From Nitrincola schmidtii (GTDB taxonomy: Bacteria; Pseudomonadota; Gammaproteobacteria; Pseudomonadales; Balneatricaceae), in NCBI RefSeq assembly GCF_008973715.1, contig NZ_WBOL01000002.1, positions 186,001 through 250,000 of the forward strand: a stretch of DNA of 64,000 nucleotides, given 5' to 3'. The stretch's first letter is position 1; each line of letters opens with the position of its first letter. The position numbers and the translations under genes are program-made. Positions 45,181-54,285 of the stretch are shown here, piece after piece. The notes under the pieces are model-generated. The model did no database searches. It was given only the letters and a program-made list of their open reading frames with translations, and had not been told where the DNA came from.

Positions 45181-45821
45181 CGCGTCTGTAACACTAAATC
45201 CCATCCACCCATGTCTTTCCAACGGTTGACGATCATACAAAAGAGCTCAGCCGTTTTTTCTGTATCGTAAAGGGCTGAATGCGCTTTGCGATTTTCGAAT
45301 TTAATACCAGCGACTTCACAGGCTTTGGCAAGGACAGTATGTCCACAGGCAAGGCCTGCGAGGGTCGCTGTATCGAAGGTAGAGAAAGGGTGGAAGGGGT
45401 TACGTTTTATGCCATTTCGTTCTGCAGCGGCACTGACGAATTTATGATCAAAGGTCGCGTTGTGTCCAACCAAGATAGCTCGTTTACATCCCTGAGATTT
45501 CATCGCCTTTCGGATCGGCTTGAAAATAAGCTCAAGTGCATCGGCCTCGGATATAGAGTTGCGGGTAGGTGACCAAGGGTCAATGCCAGTAAATGCCAAT
45601 GCAGACGCCTCTAGGTTAGCGCCTTCAAATGGGGTCACATTAGCACTGAATTTTCGTTCAGGCATCAAGTATCCGTTTTCATCCATTGCCAAAATGACAG
45701 CAGCGATTTCTAATAGTGCGTCGGTTTGAGCATTGAAACCCGCTGTTTCTACATCGATAACAACGGGAAGGTATCCGCGGAAGCGGTCTGCCATCAAACT
45801 CTTTTCGTTAGGATGGTTCAA
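45177..45821 (-). CDS. rnt: Ribonuclease T
   Basis: A 3'-5' exoribonuclease of the DEDD superfamily that trims tRNA and stable-RNA ends. The 214-residue protein contains [31 protein letters not shown], with catalytic D and E in VIDVETAGF, then [11 protein letters not shown] and [15 protein letters not shown] for the remaining acidic and histidine residues. The TTG at 45821 is preceded by AAGGA at good spacing and gives a start comparable to the E. coli protein. An ATG at 45794 is the alternative. Neighbours grxD and motY match the Pseudomonas arrangement. Confidence 0.95.
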   Translation of the reverse strand: MNHPNEKSLMADRFRGYLPVVIDVETAGFNAQTDALLEIAAVILAMDENGYLMPERKFSANVTPFEGANLEASALAFTGIDPWSPTRNSISEADALELIFKPIRKAMKSQGCKRAILVGHNATFDHKFVSAAAERNGIKRNPFHPFSTFDTATLAGLACGHTVLAKACEVAGIKFENRKAHSALYDTEKTAELFCMIVNRWKDMGGWDLVLQTR

Positions 45822-45955
45822 AGAATATCCTTAGGTGCTTTCCTGTTAATGTTAGACTATTCTATCAGTCGTATGTTGCTGAGTGAATTCTTGATCAAGC
45901 TTTGTGTTGAGTGGCCGACATCTTAATGAGTCTATTTCTTTGTAATCCCAAGGTT

Positions 45956-46816
45956 ATGCGCCCTATGTTTGGCCGTACTCTGTTTATACTATCATTACTT
46001 TTGCCAATGCAACTGGTTCATTCCGTTACCTTTCGCGCACCTATTGATGGTGTTGAATGGAGCGTAGAAGGTTCTCCCTTCGTGTGTCAGCTCATTCATC
46101 CTATTCCGTCCTTTGGTGAAGCGCTGTTTGAGCAAGAAGCGGGTGAGAATGTCGAGTTTATGCTTCTTCCTGCGCAAACGCAGCAACTGAATGGTCGTGT
46201 GCGTCTAATTGCAGAAGCGGCACCTTGGGCACCGGGTATGGCGCCTAGGCGAATTGCTGAGGTTCAGGCGCAGCAGGGTAGTGTGCGTGTTCAAGGAGAG
46301 CAGGCCGCCAGCGTATTAGCAGCGCTTCACCAAGGGCTGATGCCGACATTTAGTGGCGATAATTGGTACGGCAGTAATCAAGCTGTCACGGTGAATGTGT
46401 TGGCCGTGAATTTTCAGGCCGCCTATGCGGATTTTTTAGACTGCCTGGTAGAGTTGCTACCGGTTAATTACCGACAAATTGCTCGAACCGCTGTGTTGTT
46501 TCCGACTGCTGAACATCAATTGTCTGATGCGACACGAGCGCGACTAGATTTAATTGCTCAATATGTGCTGACCGATGAAACGGTTCAACAGATTTTTGTT
46601 GATGGTCATACGGACAATGATGGTCGTCGACTATTATTACGAGATCTTTCACAGCGCCGCGCTGAAGAGGTTACACGTTATCTTGTCTCCAAAGGGGTTG
46701 ACGAGTCTGTCATTATTACCCGCTTTCATGGCGATCGTTATCCCGTGGTTGAAAATGACACACCACAAAATAGACAAAGAAATCGTCGTGTAACCATACG
46801 CTTAGAGCGTGACTAA
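45956..46816 (+). CDS. motY: Flagellar motor T-ring protein MotY (OmpA domain)
   Basis: A 286-residue exported protein. A signal peptide (MRPMFGRTLFILSLLLPMQLVHS) is followed by a MotY N-terminal domain (VTFRAPIDGVEWSVEGSPFVCQLIHPIP) and a C-terminal OmpA-like peptidoglycan-binding domain (IFVDGHTDNDGRRLLLRDLSQRRAEEV as DGHTDN...LSQRRAEEV). MotY forms the T-ring of sodium-driven flagellar motors (Vibrio) and also occurs in Pseudomonas. No motor genes are nearby. The start is uncertain: AAGG is only two bases before this ATG and eleven before the next; both keep the signal peptide. Confidence 0.9.
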   Translation: MRPMFGRTLFILSLLLPMQLVHSVTFRAPIDGVEWSVEGSPFVCQLIHPIPSFGEALFEQEAGENVEFMLLPAQTQQLNGRVRLIAEAAPWAPGMAPRRIAEVQAQQGSVRVQGEQAASVLAALHQGLMPTFSGDNWYGSNQAVTVNVLAVNFQAAYADFLDCLVELLPVNYRQIARTAVLFPTAEHQLSDATRARLDLIAQYVLTDETVQQIFVDGHTDNDGRRLLLRDLSQRRAEEVTRYLVSKGVDESVIITRFHGDRYPVVENDTPQNRQRNRRVTIRLERD

Positions 46817-46962
46817 AGGTTAAAATCCTATTGGATTGTTTGGCTGGCTAGGCAGAAAAATTGTCAATCTGCTATCATGTGCCTTTGTTTTGAATCTTCG
46901 TTTTTAATCTTAGATGTTCTTCGGTTTAGATAACCGCAGTTCGTTTACTCGGGAGCGTCAAT

Positions 46963-48180
46963 ATGTCCGACATCAACAAGGTTGTTCTTGCTTACTCAGG
47001 TGGCTTGGATACCTCTGTGATTGTGCGTTGGTTGCAGGATACTTATCAGTGTGAAGTGGTAACCTTTACCGCTGATCTTGGCCAAGGTGAAGAAGTAGAG
47101 CCAGCGCGTGTGAAAGCACAAGCGTTGGGTGTTAAAGAGATCTACATTGAAGATCTTCGTGAAGAGTTTGTGCGTGACTATGTCTTCCCGATGTTCCGTG
47201 CTAATGCGATTTACGAAGGTGAATACCTGCTAGGTACATCCATTGCGCGTCCTCTGATCGCTAAGCGCTTGATCGAAATCGCCAATGAAACCGGTGCTGA
47301 TGCAATTTCTCACGGTGCCACCGGTAAAGGTAATGACCAAGTGCGTTTTGAGCTAGGTGCTTATGCATTAAAACCTGGTGTTAAAGTGATCGCTCCTTGG
47401 CGTGAATGGGATTTAACCTCTCGTGAAACGCTAATGAAGTATTGCGAAGAGCGCAATATTCCTGTTGATTTCAGCAGCAAGAAAAAGAAATCACCTTATT
47501 CCATGGATGCTAATCTTCTACATATTTCTTATGAAGGTGATATGTTAGAAAACCCTTGGACCGAGGCTGAAGAAGAGATGTGGCGTTGGAGTGTCAGCCC
47601 GGAAGCTGCACCAGATCAACCGACATATCTTGAACTCACCTACGAGCAGGGTGATATCGTTGCTATTAATGGCGAGCGTATGAGTCCAGCAACGGTTCTG
47701 GAAACGCTGAACAAGATCGGTGGTGCGAATGGTATCGGTCGCTTAGATGTGGTTGAAAACCGTTTTGTTGGTATGAAGTCCCGTGGTTGTTATGAAACAC
47801 CGGGCGGCACTATCATGCTTAAAGCACATCGTGGTATCGAATCACTGACGCTGGATCGTGAAGCCGCTCATTTAAAAGATGAGTTGATGCCACGTTATGC
47901 TAAGTTAATTTACAACGGCTTCTGGTGGTCTGAAGAGCGTAAAATGCTGCAACAGATGATCGACTATTCTCAGCGTCACGTAAATGGTGATGTTCGCGTG
48001 AAGCTTTACAAGGGTGCGGTCAGTGTTGTGGGTCGTCGTTCAGTGGATAGTTTGTTCGATGAGAGCATTGCTACCTTTGAAGATGATGCAGGCTCTTATA
48101 ATCAGAAAGATGCAGAAGGCTTTATTAAGTTAAATGCACTACGTATGCGTATTGCTGCCAGTAAAGGCCGTAAGTTCTGA
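46963..48180 (+). CDS. argG: Argininosuccinate synthase
   Basis: Joins citrulline and aspartate with ATP in arginine synthesis. The 405-residue protein starts [17 protein letters not shown] with the PP-loop SGGLDTS, followed by [16 protein letters not shown] and [23 protein letters not shown], all characteristic. GGGAGC precedes the ATG. It is an independent gene with a leader containing a CGGTT-AACCG hairpin and a clear terminator. With argF and argD in the same region it reflects a loose arginine cluster, but argH is absent. Confidence 0.98.
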   Translation: MSDINKVVLAYSGGLDTSVIVRWLQDTYQCEVVTFTADLGQGEEVEPARVKAQALGVKEIYIEDLREEFVRDYVFPMFRANAIYEGEYLLGTSIARPLIAKRLIEIANETGADAISHGATGKGNDQVRFELGAYALKPGVKVIAPWREWDLTSRETLMKYCEERNIPVDFSSKKKKSPYSMDANLLHISYEGDMLENPWTEAEEEMWRWSVSPEAAPDQPTYLELTYEQGDIVAINGERMSPATVLETLNKIGGANGIGRLDVVENRFVGMKSRGCYETPGGTIMLKAHRGIESLTLDREAAHLKDELMPRYAKLIYNGFWWSEERKMLQQMIDYSQRHVNGDVRVKLYKGAVSVVGRRSVDSLFDESIATFEDDAGSYNQKDAEGFIKLNALRMRIAASKGRKF

Positions 48181-48209
48181 TTTTTCATGCAGATACATTT
48201 ACATTACTT

Positions 48210-48235
48210 GGGCGGTTAACTACCGCCCGGTTTTT
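48210..48235 (+). terminator. Rho-independent terminator of argG
   Basis: GGGCGGT (48210-48216) pairs with ACCGCCC (48222-48228), followed by GG and TTTTT. It lies 30 bases after the argG stop. Confidence 0.9.
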
Positions 48236-48384
48236 AATTTCCCAAAGCTTCTACCCATTTTGCTCGTCCACTAATAAGGCTATCAAAGGCTTGATGACCT
48301 GTTCATCTGATTGAAAGGGCTTGAGAGTAGTAATATGGCTCAAATTCATGCTATTTTTCAGATGGTTAATAAGAATTATGGGCC

Positions 48385-49959
48385 ATGACAGCACTTTTCT
48401 CTGATCAGACAGTTCTTATCGTAGAAAAAAATCTGGAAGAGCTAGAGCAGCTCAGGCAGATTCTGATCTCTATTGGCTTTCAGAAAGTTGAAGTGGCCTC
48501 GTCAGTTAATATGGCCGCTAGCCTGTTGTCCGAAGTAAAAATCGACTTATGTTTCTTGGTATATGACATGGGTCGCTATGAACAAAATGGTCTGCAAGTT
48601 CTGCAACAACTCAAGGCAGCCGGTAAGCCGATTTTTTCGACCTGTTTTTTATTGGTAGTCGATCCAGAAAAGTTAAACTTGCTAATGGGATCACCTGAGT
48701 TATCCGCAGATGGTTACCTTGCTAAGCCTTATGATCAACTTAAAATACGTGCGCAGTTAGAAAAGCAGTTGCGCATTAAACGATGCATCGCTCAAATTGA
48801 ACGATTTCGTGATGAAAAGGCATGGGATGAAGCACTGTCTGAATGTGAACGAATTCAAAAACAATTCCCCGCATTGGGTGTTTTGATTTTTAGAATCAAA
48901 GGACTTATTTATCTAGAACAGCAACAATATCAAAAAGCCTTAGCCGTGTTTGAGCGCATCCGGCAAGCTCATGATAAGCCTTGGGTGCATGTTGCCTTAG
49001 GTATGACAGCCTTTGTGATGACCGATTACCAGCGTGCTCGGCAAGAGATGTCTCAAGTCATAGAAGAGCAGCAAGTCTGCCAAGAAGCCTATTTGATTAT
49101 GGCCAGAATTCATTGGTTGAGTGGTGAGCGAAGTCAGTGTGTTACCCTGTTAAGAAAATCGGTAATGCTGCAGCCAACAATGCCTGTACTGCAAGGAGAG
49201 CTAGGTAATCGTGCTGCATTCTCTGAAGAATTAGGTGTGGCTGTCGATGGTTTTCGTCAAGCTGTACTGCATTCTCGCCATACCTCGTTGCAAAATCCTG
49301 AATATTATTTTGGTTTGGTTCGAGTCATTCAACAGATGATTGCCGATAAACCGGATCGCAATGCCGATTTTATTGCGGAAGCGATTCGGGTTTTAGAGTC
49401 TGTCGTGCATGACTGCATGGATGACCCGCAAATACGTTTCCGTGCTCGCTTAATTGCCGCCGAAATTTATCGCCAAAATGGCGAGCATCAAAATGCTGAT
49501 TTTGCCGCGGGTGATGCGTTAGCTCAATTCCGTAAGATTCCGCTTCATGCTCAACTGAGTGTGGTTGATCTGCTCGCGGATGGCTTAGAGTCAACACGCT
49601 TTGCAGCAGAAGCTGCTGAGCTAAAGCAGCAGGTATCCCGATTGATGGCTTCAGTGGAATGGGGTAAATGCAATCTAAAAGGGATGCTGTCTTTCCGACA
49701 GAAAGCGTTAGAGGATGCCTTTTTAGAGTTTGAGCGAGCGTGGCAAGCCGACCCAGGAAACCCAGGTGTTGGATTGAATCTATTGCAAACGGGCATCGAA
49801 TCACTCAGGCGAGCTGTAGGCCAACCGCAAGTGGTCAATCGTTGTGCGGAAATTGTCAGTGAATTACATTTTGGTGCGTTAAGCGGCAAGCAGCAGCAGC
49901 GTTATCAGTTATTAAGTGAACGTTTTGGTGAGTTGATCAAAGAGGCAGAGATTGCATAA
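48385..49959 (+). CDS. Response-regulator receiver protein with TPR repeats
   Basis: A 524-residue cytoplasmic protein. Residues about 8-125 are a CheY-like receiver: the phosphoacceptor aspartate sits in FLVYDMGRYEQNGL (about 61) and the conserved lysine in YLAKPYD (about 112). The usual N-terminal acidic pair is replaced by EK (LIVEKNLEEL), so metal binding may be altered. The remaining 390 residues are tetratricopeptide-like helical pairs (e.g. AWDEALSECERIQKQFPAL, QYQKALAVFERIRQ). No output DNA-binding or enzymatic domain is present, so it probably acts by protein contacts. It lies 47 bases upstream of the mevalonate genes on the same strand. Function unknown. Confidence 0.85.
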   Translation: MTALFSDQTVLIVEKNLEELEQLRQILISIGFQKVEVASSVNMAASLLSEVKIDLCFLVYDMGRYEQNGLQVLQQLKAAGKPIFSTCFLLVVDPEKLNLLMGSPELSADGYLAKPYDQLKIRAQLEKQLRIKRCIAQIERFRDEKAWDEALSECERIQKQFPALGVLIFRIKGLIYLEQQQYQKALAVFERIRQAHDKPWVHVALGMTAFVMTDYQRARQEMSQVIEEQQVCQEAYLIMARIHWLSGERSQCVTLLRKSVMLQPTMPVLQGELGNRAAFSEELGVAVDGFRQAVLHSRHTSLQNPEYYFGLVRVIQQMIADKPDRNADFIAEAIRVLESVVHDCMDDPQIRFRARLIAAEIYRQNGEHQNADFAAGDALAQFRKIPLHAQLSVVDLLADGLESTRFAAEAAELKQQVSRLMASVEWGKCNLKGMLSFRQKALEDAFLEFERAWQADPGNPGVGLNLLQTGIESLRRAVGQPQVVNRCAEIVSELHFGALSGKQQQRYQLLSERFGELIKEAEIA

Positions 49960-50006
49960 GCTGCCTCAGATAGCTAAAATTCCGCGTTTCTTTGGTTCGG
50001 GTATCT

Positions 50007-51044
50007 ATGAAATCTCATAAAATTTTACAAGCTCCGATTCCCATGCGTTGGGTAGGACCGCTTAAAATCACCGGCCAGACTCTGAATGAAAAAGTCAGTG
50101 TGCCCTTGGCTACCTATGAAACCCCACTATGGCATTCGGTAGGGCGAGGAGCGCGTGTCTCTGTGTTAACCGATGGCATTTTGACCAGTGTCATTGATGA
50201 GCGTATGACGCGATCGATTCTGCTTGAAGCAGACAATGCCATGGAAGCGCATCTGGCATTACAGTCATTAAAGCAGCGTAACGTTGAACTCAATCAAGTA
50301 GTGGCTACCTCAAGTCGTTTTGCGCGCTTGATTGATATGCACAGCCAAATTGTTGGAAACTTGATTTATTTGCGCCTGGAATTCACCACCGGTGATGCAT
50401 CGGGTCACAACATGGTCACCAACGCAGCTGATAAGATTATCCCTTGGATACTGCAGCAATATCCGCAACTGCGTTACAGCTCTATTTCCGCTAATTATTG
50501 TTCTGATAAAAAAGCGACCGCCGTCAATGGTATTTTGGGTCGTGGTAAATATGTTGTTAGTGAAATACTGATCTCACGAGACCTATGTGAACGTAAACTC
50601 AACACCACTCCTGAAAAAGTAGTTGAGTTGAATGTGCGAAAAAATTTGATTGGAACACTGATTGCTGGCGGTATTCGTAGCGCGAATGCACACTATGCCA
50701 ATATGTTGTTAGGTTTTTATTTGGCAACGGGGCAGGATGCGGCAAATATTATTGAAGGCTCACAAGGTGTTGTCCACGCTGAAGTGCGGGGCGATGATCT
50801 TTATTTTTCCTGCACATTACCTAACCTTATTGTGGGTAGCGTCGGTAATGGCAAAGGCATCGATTTTGTTGAAGAAAATCTGCGCCGTTTAGGTTGCCGT
50901 GAAGAGCGAGAACCCGGTGCTAATGCCCGTCGATTAGCGGCTATATGTGCAGCGACTGTGTTATGTGGTGAGCTCTCCTTGTTAAGTGCACAAACCAATC
51001 CAGGTGAACTCATGGAAGCCCACATTCGATTGGAACGCTCATGA
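50007..51044 (+). CDS. HMG-CoA reductase, class I-like
   Basis: Reduces HMG-CoA to mevalonate with NAD(P)H. The 345-residue catalytic domain has no membrane anchor. Residues equivalent to the class I catalytic set are visible: Glu38 in YETPLWHSVGRGARV, Lys169 in SANYCSDKKATAVNG, Asp244 in ATGQDAANI and His339 near the C-terminus. TTGDASGHNMVTNA matches the class I TGDAMGMNM block. The nearest comparison by eye is eukaryotic/archaeal class I rather than the class II enzymes of Staphylococcus or Pseudomonas mevalonii. I chose the ATG at 50007 over an upstream TTG. The stop overlaps the next start (ATGA). Confidence 0.9.
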   Translation: MKSHKILQAPIPMRWVGPLKITGQTLNEKVSVPLATYETPLWHSVGRGARVSVLTDGILTSVIDERMTRSILLEADNAMEAHLALQSLKQRNVELNQVVATSSRFARLIDMHSQIVGNLIYLRLEFTTGDASGHNMVTNAADKIIPWILQQYPQLRYSSISANYCSDKKATAVNGILGRGKYVVSEILISRDLCERKLNTTPEKVVELNVRKNLIGTLIAGGIRSANAHYANMLLGFYLATGQDAANIIEGSQGVVHAEVRGDDLYFSCTLPNLIVGSVGNGKGIDFVEENLRRLGCREEREPGANARRLAAICAATVLCGELSLLSAQTNPGELMEAHIRLERS

Positions 51045-52072
51045 GCGATCAAACCAACAATCGTAAGATTGAACATATCCAAGCCATTGAAAACGACGCT
51101 CTGACTGATCGTCAAGGAAACTGGTTTGATGAAATTCGGTTAACTCATCGAGCTTTGCCTGAGGTTGCGTTAGATGAGATAGACCCAAGTTGTGAGTTCC
51201 TTAATAAAAGACTTAGGTTTCCGTTGCTGATCTCGTCTATGACAGGTGGTGATCATCAACTGGTGAGAACCATCAACCATAATTTAGCGGTGGCCGCTGA
51301 GCATTGCCAAGTTGCTATGGGTGTTGGTTCTCAGCGTGTCATGTTTAGTTCGCCTGAAGCAAAAGAGAGTTTTGCGCTTAGAAAGTTGGCACCATCGACC
51401 GTTCTGATTGCTAATATTGGTGCGGTTCAACTGAATTACGGTATGTCGCTGGAACAAATAAATCAAGCGATTGATGTTCTTGAAGCTGATGCGCTATTTT
51501 TGCATCTAAACCCATTACAAGAAGCCGTTCAGCCCGAAGGGGATACCAATTTTAGTGGCTTGACCCATGCGATAGGACAATTGCAATCTGAACTGTCAGT
51601 GCCCATTATTCTGAAAGAAGTAGGTTCTGGTTTATCGCCAGCTGATATTCAAGCAGGATTGAATCAGCAGATTCGTTATTTTGATTTAGCGGGCAGTGGT
51701 GGTACTTCTTGGAGTCGAATTGAACATCATCGTCGTACCGATCCGGTGCATGATCTGGGCTTGAAGTTTCAAGACTGGGGTATTCCAACCCCACTGGCTT
51801 TGAAACTGGCCGAACCCTATCTTGATCAGGCAACCCTGATTGCAAGTGGTGGCATCAGAGATGGGATTGATATGGCGAAATCTGTTATACTCGGCGCCTC
51901 GCTTTGTGGAGTGGCAGCGCCCCTGTTAAGGCCTGCAATGGAATCGGCGGATGCTGTTATCAGTGCCATTGAAAAATTACGCCGTGAATTTGTTACCGCG
52001 ATGTTTCTGCTCGGTACCCCGGATACTGCTGCACTGTTCAGGAACAAAGCGCTTATTGTCGAAGAGCGTTAA
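51041..52072 (+). CDS. fni: Isopentenyl-diphosphate delta-isomerase, type 2
   Basis: An FMN- and NADPH-dependent enzyme interconverting IPP and DMAPP. The 343-residue TIM-barrel protein shows ISSMTGGDHQLVR, GVGSQRVMF, the flavin-binding LHLNPLQEAVQPEGDTNF, KEVGSGLSP and LAGSGGTSWSRIEHHR, then LIASGGIRDGIDMAKSVILGA for the phosphate site. This type is unrelated to E. coli Idi. It overlaps the HMG-CoA reductase gene by four bases and precedes HMG-CoA synthase by 15. An organism that makes IPP only from mevalonate needs an isomerase, which fits its presence here. Confidence 0.95.
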   Translation: MSDQTNNRKIEHIQAIENDALTDRQGNWFDEIRLTHRALPEVALDEIDPSCEFLNKRLRFPLLISSMTGGDHQLVRTINHNLAVAAEHCQVAMGVGSQRVMFSSPEAKESFALRKLAPSTVLIANIGAVQLNYGMSLEQINQAIDVLEADALFLHLNPLQEAVQPEGDTNFSGLTHAIGQLQSELSVPIILKEVGSGLSPADIQAGLNQQIRYFDLAGSGGTSWSRIEHHRRTDPVHDLGLKFQDWGIPTPLALKLAEPYLDQATLIASGGIRDGIDMAKSVILGASLCGVAAPLLRPAMESADAVISAIEKLRREFVTAMFLLGTPDTAALFRNKALIVEER

Positions 52073-52087
52073 GGAATCCAACCGACT

Positions 52088-53293
52088 ATGTCATTAAGTA
52101 CGTCAGTAGGTACGTCAGTAGGTATAGCGTCAGTAGGTATAGACGAGATCAGTTTTTATACATCCAGTTACTATCTGGATTTGCGCACCTTAGCGGAGCA
52201 GCAGCAGACTGAGCTAGAAAAATACTATGTCGGTATTGGCCAAGAAAAAATGGGCATGGCTGCACCCGACGAAGATATCGTGACCATGGCTGCCAATGCT
52301 GCCTTGCCGATTATTGAGCGTGTCGGTCGCGACGCGATAGACACCTTATTGTTTGCAACTGAAACCGGTATAGATCAATCCAAGTCAGCAGGTGTGTATG
52401 TGCATCGACTGCTTGATATGCACTCAAATTGCCGCGTTGTTGAGCTGAAACAAGCCTGCTACAGCGCGACTGCCGCGTTGCAAATGGCTTGTGCTTTGGT
52501 TGCCAGAAAACCGAACAGCAAAGTATTGGTCATCGCTTCCGATATTGCTCGCTACGACTTAGGAACACCTGGTGAAGCCACGCAGGGTTGTGGTGCTGTG
52601 GCTATGCTAATCAGCCAGAATCCCAGCATACTAACCGTTTCTCCTGATGTCGGTAATTATACCGACGATGTGATGGATTTTTGGCGTCCAAATTATCGCA
52701 GCACAGCCCTGGTGGATGGTAAGTATTCCACCAAGATTTATCTGCGCTCGTTGAAAAAAGCTTGGGAACATTTTACTGAAGTGAGTTCACTCACGTTTAA
52801 TGATTTCAGCTATTTTTGTTATCACTTACCTTTCAGTCGTATGGCTCAAAAAGCACATCAGCATTTAGCAAAGCTGAATCGCTGTGCCTTGACCCCCGAG
52901 CAGATTGAATTGCAAATTGCCGAAACTCTAAAATATAACCAGTTGATTGGTAACAGCTATACCGCCTCTATCTACATTGGCTTATGCTCTTTGTTAGATC
53001 ATCTTAAAGAAGATCTTGCTGGTAAACAGATAGGCTTTTTTAGTTATGGTTCTGGTTGTGTGGCAGAGTTCTTTTCTGGCCAGATTCAACCTGGCTACCA
53101 AGATCGCTTACATACTGATCGCCACCAGTCTCTGTTGGCTCAGCGCCAAGAGATTAATTACGAAGAGTATTTGTCACTATATCGTTATCCTGATCCGCAA
53201 CAGGGTGAAAGTGTCGAAATACCTAAAACCACGCAAGGTCGTTTTAGGTTGGCAGCGATCACTCATCATAAACGCGAATATATTCCCTGCTAA
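52088..53293 (+). CDS. mvaS: HMG-CoA synthase
   Basis: Condenses acetyl-CoA with acetoacetyl-CoA. The 401-residue thiolase-fold protein has Glu92 in FATETGIDQSKSAG, the catalytic Cys124 in ELKQACYSATAAL, and a catalytic histidine in FCYHLPFSRMAQKAH. The family core begins at ASVGIDEISFYTSSYYLDL. In front of it are two repeated TSVG units encoded by a 12-base tandem repeat, so the N-terminus is lengthened. AAGGA lies 12 bases before the ATG, a little far. The stop overlaps the next start (TAATG). Confidence 0.94.
   Translation: MSLSTSVGTSVGIASVGIDEISFYTSSYYLDLRTLAEQQQTELEKYYVGIGQEKMGMAAPDEDIVTMAANAALPIIERVGRDAIDTLLFATETGIDQSKSAGVYVHRLLDMHSNCRVVELKQACYSATAALQMACALVARKPNSKVLVIASDIARYDLGTPGEATQGCGAVAMLISQNPSILTVSPDVGNYTDDVMDFWRPNYRSTALVDGKYSTKIYLRSLKKAWEHFTEVSSLTFNDFSYFCYHLPFSRMAQKAHQHLAKLNRCALTPEQIELQIAETLKYNQLIGNSYTASIYIGLCSLLDHLKEDLAGKQIGFFSYGSGCVAEFFSGQIQPGYQDRLHTDRHQSLLAQRQEINYEEYLSLYRYPDPQQGESVEIPKTTQGRFRLAAITHHKREYIPC
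52098..52136 (+). repeat. In-frame tandem repeat at the mvaS 5' end
   Basis: GTACGTCAGTAG occurs twice in tandem (52098-52109, 52110-52121) and a third, three-base-longer copy GTATAGCGTCAGTAG follows (52122-52136). They encode repeated TSVG/ASVG residues ahead of the conserved fold. Repeat number can change without a frameshift. Confidence 0.9.
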
Positions 53294-54285
53294 TGTACGC
53301 AGCGGCTGCACCCGGTAAAGTCATTCTCACCGGAGAACATGCCGTTGTGCATGGCGGGGCTGCGTTAGCGATGGCAGTGGACCGTCATATACATGCGCTT
53401 TATATTGCCGATCACTCCAGTTCATTACGCTGGAAAGACCCAATTTCTGGACAGCAACAATGTGTCAAAGAAGATGATCTCAAACGCTGTGTGGATCGTT
53501 TAGATGAGCGCTATGAACGCTGGTTGAAAGGCGAACTATCCATTCAAGACGTGGTTCAGAAAAACTCAGAGCTTTTCATCTATACATTAGCCCAGGCAAT
53601 TCAACACACGGATTTCCCCAGTGGTGATGTCAAGTGGCGCTCTAATCTTCCGATTGGTGCAGGGATGGGTTCTTCTGCTGCGTTTATTGCGTTAATTCTG
53701 AAGCTTTTTACCCCTCAATTTACAGATACGGCCGAACTGCTGCATAAAGTACATTTTTGCGAAAGATTGCAGCATGGCAAGGGTAGTTTAATTGATGCCT
53801 CTAGTGTCATCTTAGGAGGTACTGTCAGAGTTAAACAAGGGCATGTGGACAGTGTTCAGGTTAGTGATGATTTCAGCAATTGCTATTGGATTTTCACAGG
53901 GACACCCGAGTCCTCCACGGGTGAATGTGTTGAGAAGGTAAGGAAGCAATTTACTGAGTCACCTATTTGGGATGCTTTCGCTAATATTGAAGCACAGTGG
54001 TTAAGCGCATCAGCAACTCAGCGTGGACAGTTGATACAGCAAAATCATCGTCTATTGTGTGAGATCGGTGTTGTCCCCAAAAAGGTTCAACAGCTAATTA
54101 CTCAGATAGAATCACTCGGTGGAGCGGCTAAAATTTCAGGTGCGGGAAGTATCCGTGGTGATGCGGGTGGTCTAATCATCGCTTGGTTACCTGCTAACTC
54201 ACCTGAACAACTCAATCTTCCAAAAGATGCTAATTGGGGTGTTCTTCGTCAGGAGCTAAAAGGTGCACAAGCGTTCAGCATTTAA
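53293..54285 (+). CDS. GHMP kinase, probable mevalonate kinase
   Basis: Phosphorylates mevalonate at C5. The 330-residue protein begins AAPGKVILTGEHAVVHGGAALAMAVD, the mevalonate-kinase N-terminal motif, and has the GHMP ATP loop LPIGAGMGSSAAFIAL (about 118-133), the HGKGSLIDASSVILGG segment with the catalytic aspartate, and a C-terminal GAAKISGAGSIRGDAGGLII loop. It starts at an ATG overlapping the mvaS stop and overlaps the next kinase by 23 bases. Assigning it to mevalonate rather than phosphomevalonate rests on the GEHAVVHG motif and the HG...ID block. Confidence 0.85.
   Translation: MYAAAAPGKVILTGEHAVVHGGAALAMAVDRHIHALYIADHSSSLRWKDPISGQQQCVKEDDLKRCVDRLDERYERWLKGELSIQDVVQKNSELFIYTLAQAIQHTDFPSGDVKWRSNLPIGAGMGSSAAFIALILKLFTPQFTDTAELLHKVHFCERLQHGKGSLIDASSVILGGTVRVKQGHVDSVQVSDDFSNCYWIFTGTPESSTGECVEKVRKQFTESPIWDAFANIEAQWLSASATQRGQLIQQNHRLLCEIGVVPKKVQQLITQIESLGGAAKISGAGSIRGDAGGLIIAWLPANSPEQLNLPKDANWGVLRQELKGAQAFSI

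Noticed and set aside
52088-52142. mvaS repeat as CRISPR-like or phase-variable promoter repeat
   Set aside because: The units are in frame inside the coding start and lack spacers, so they are a coding tandem repeat.
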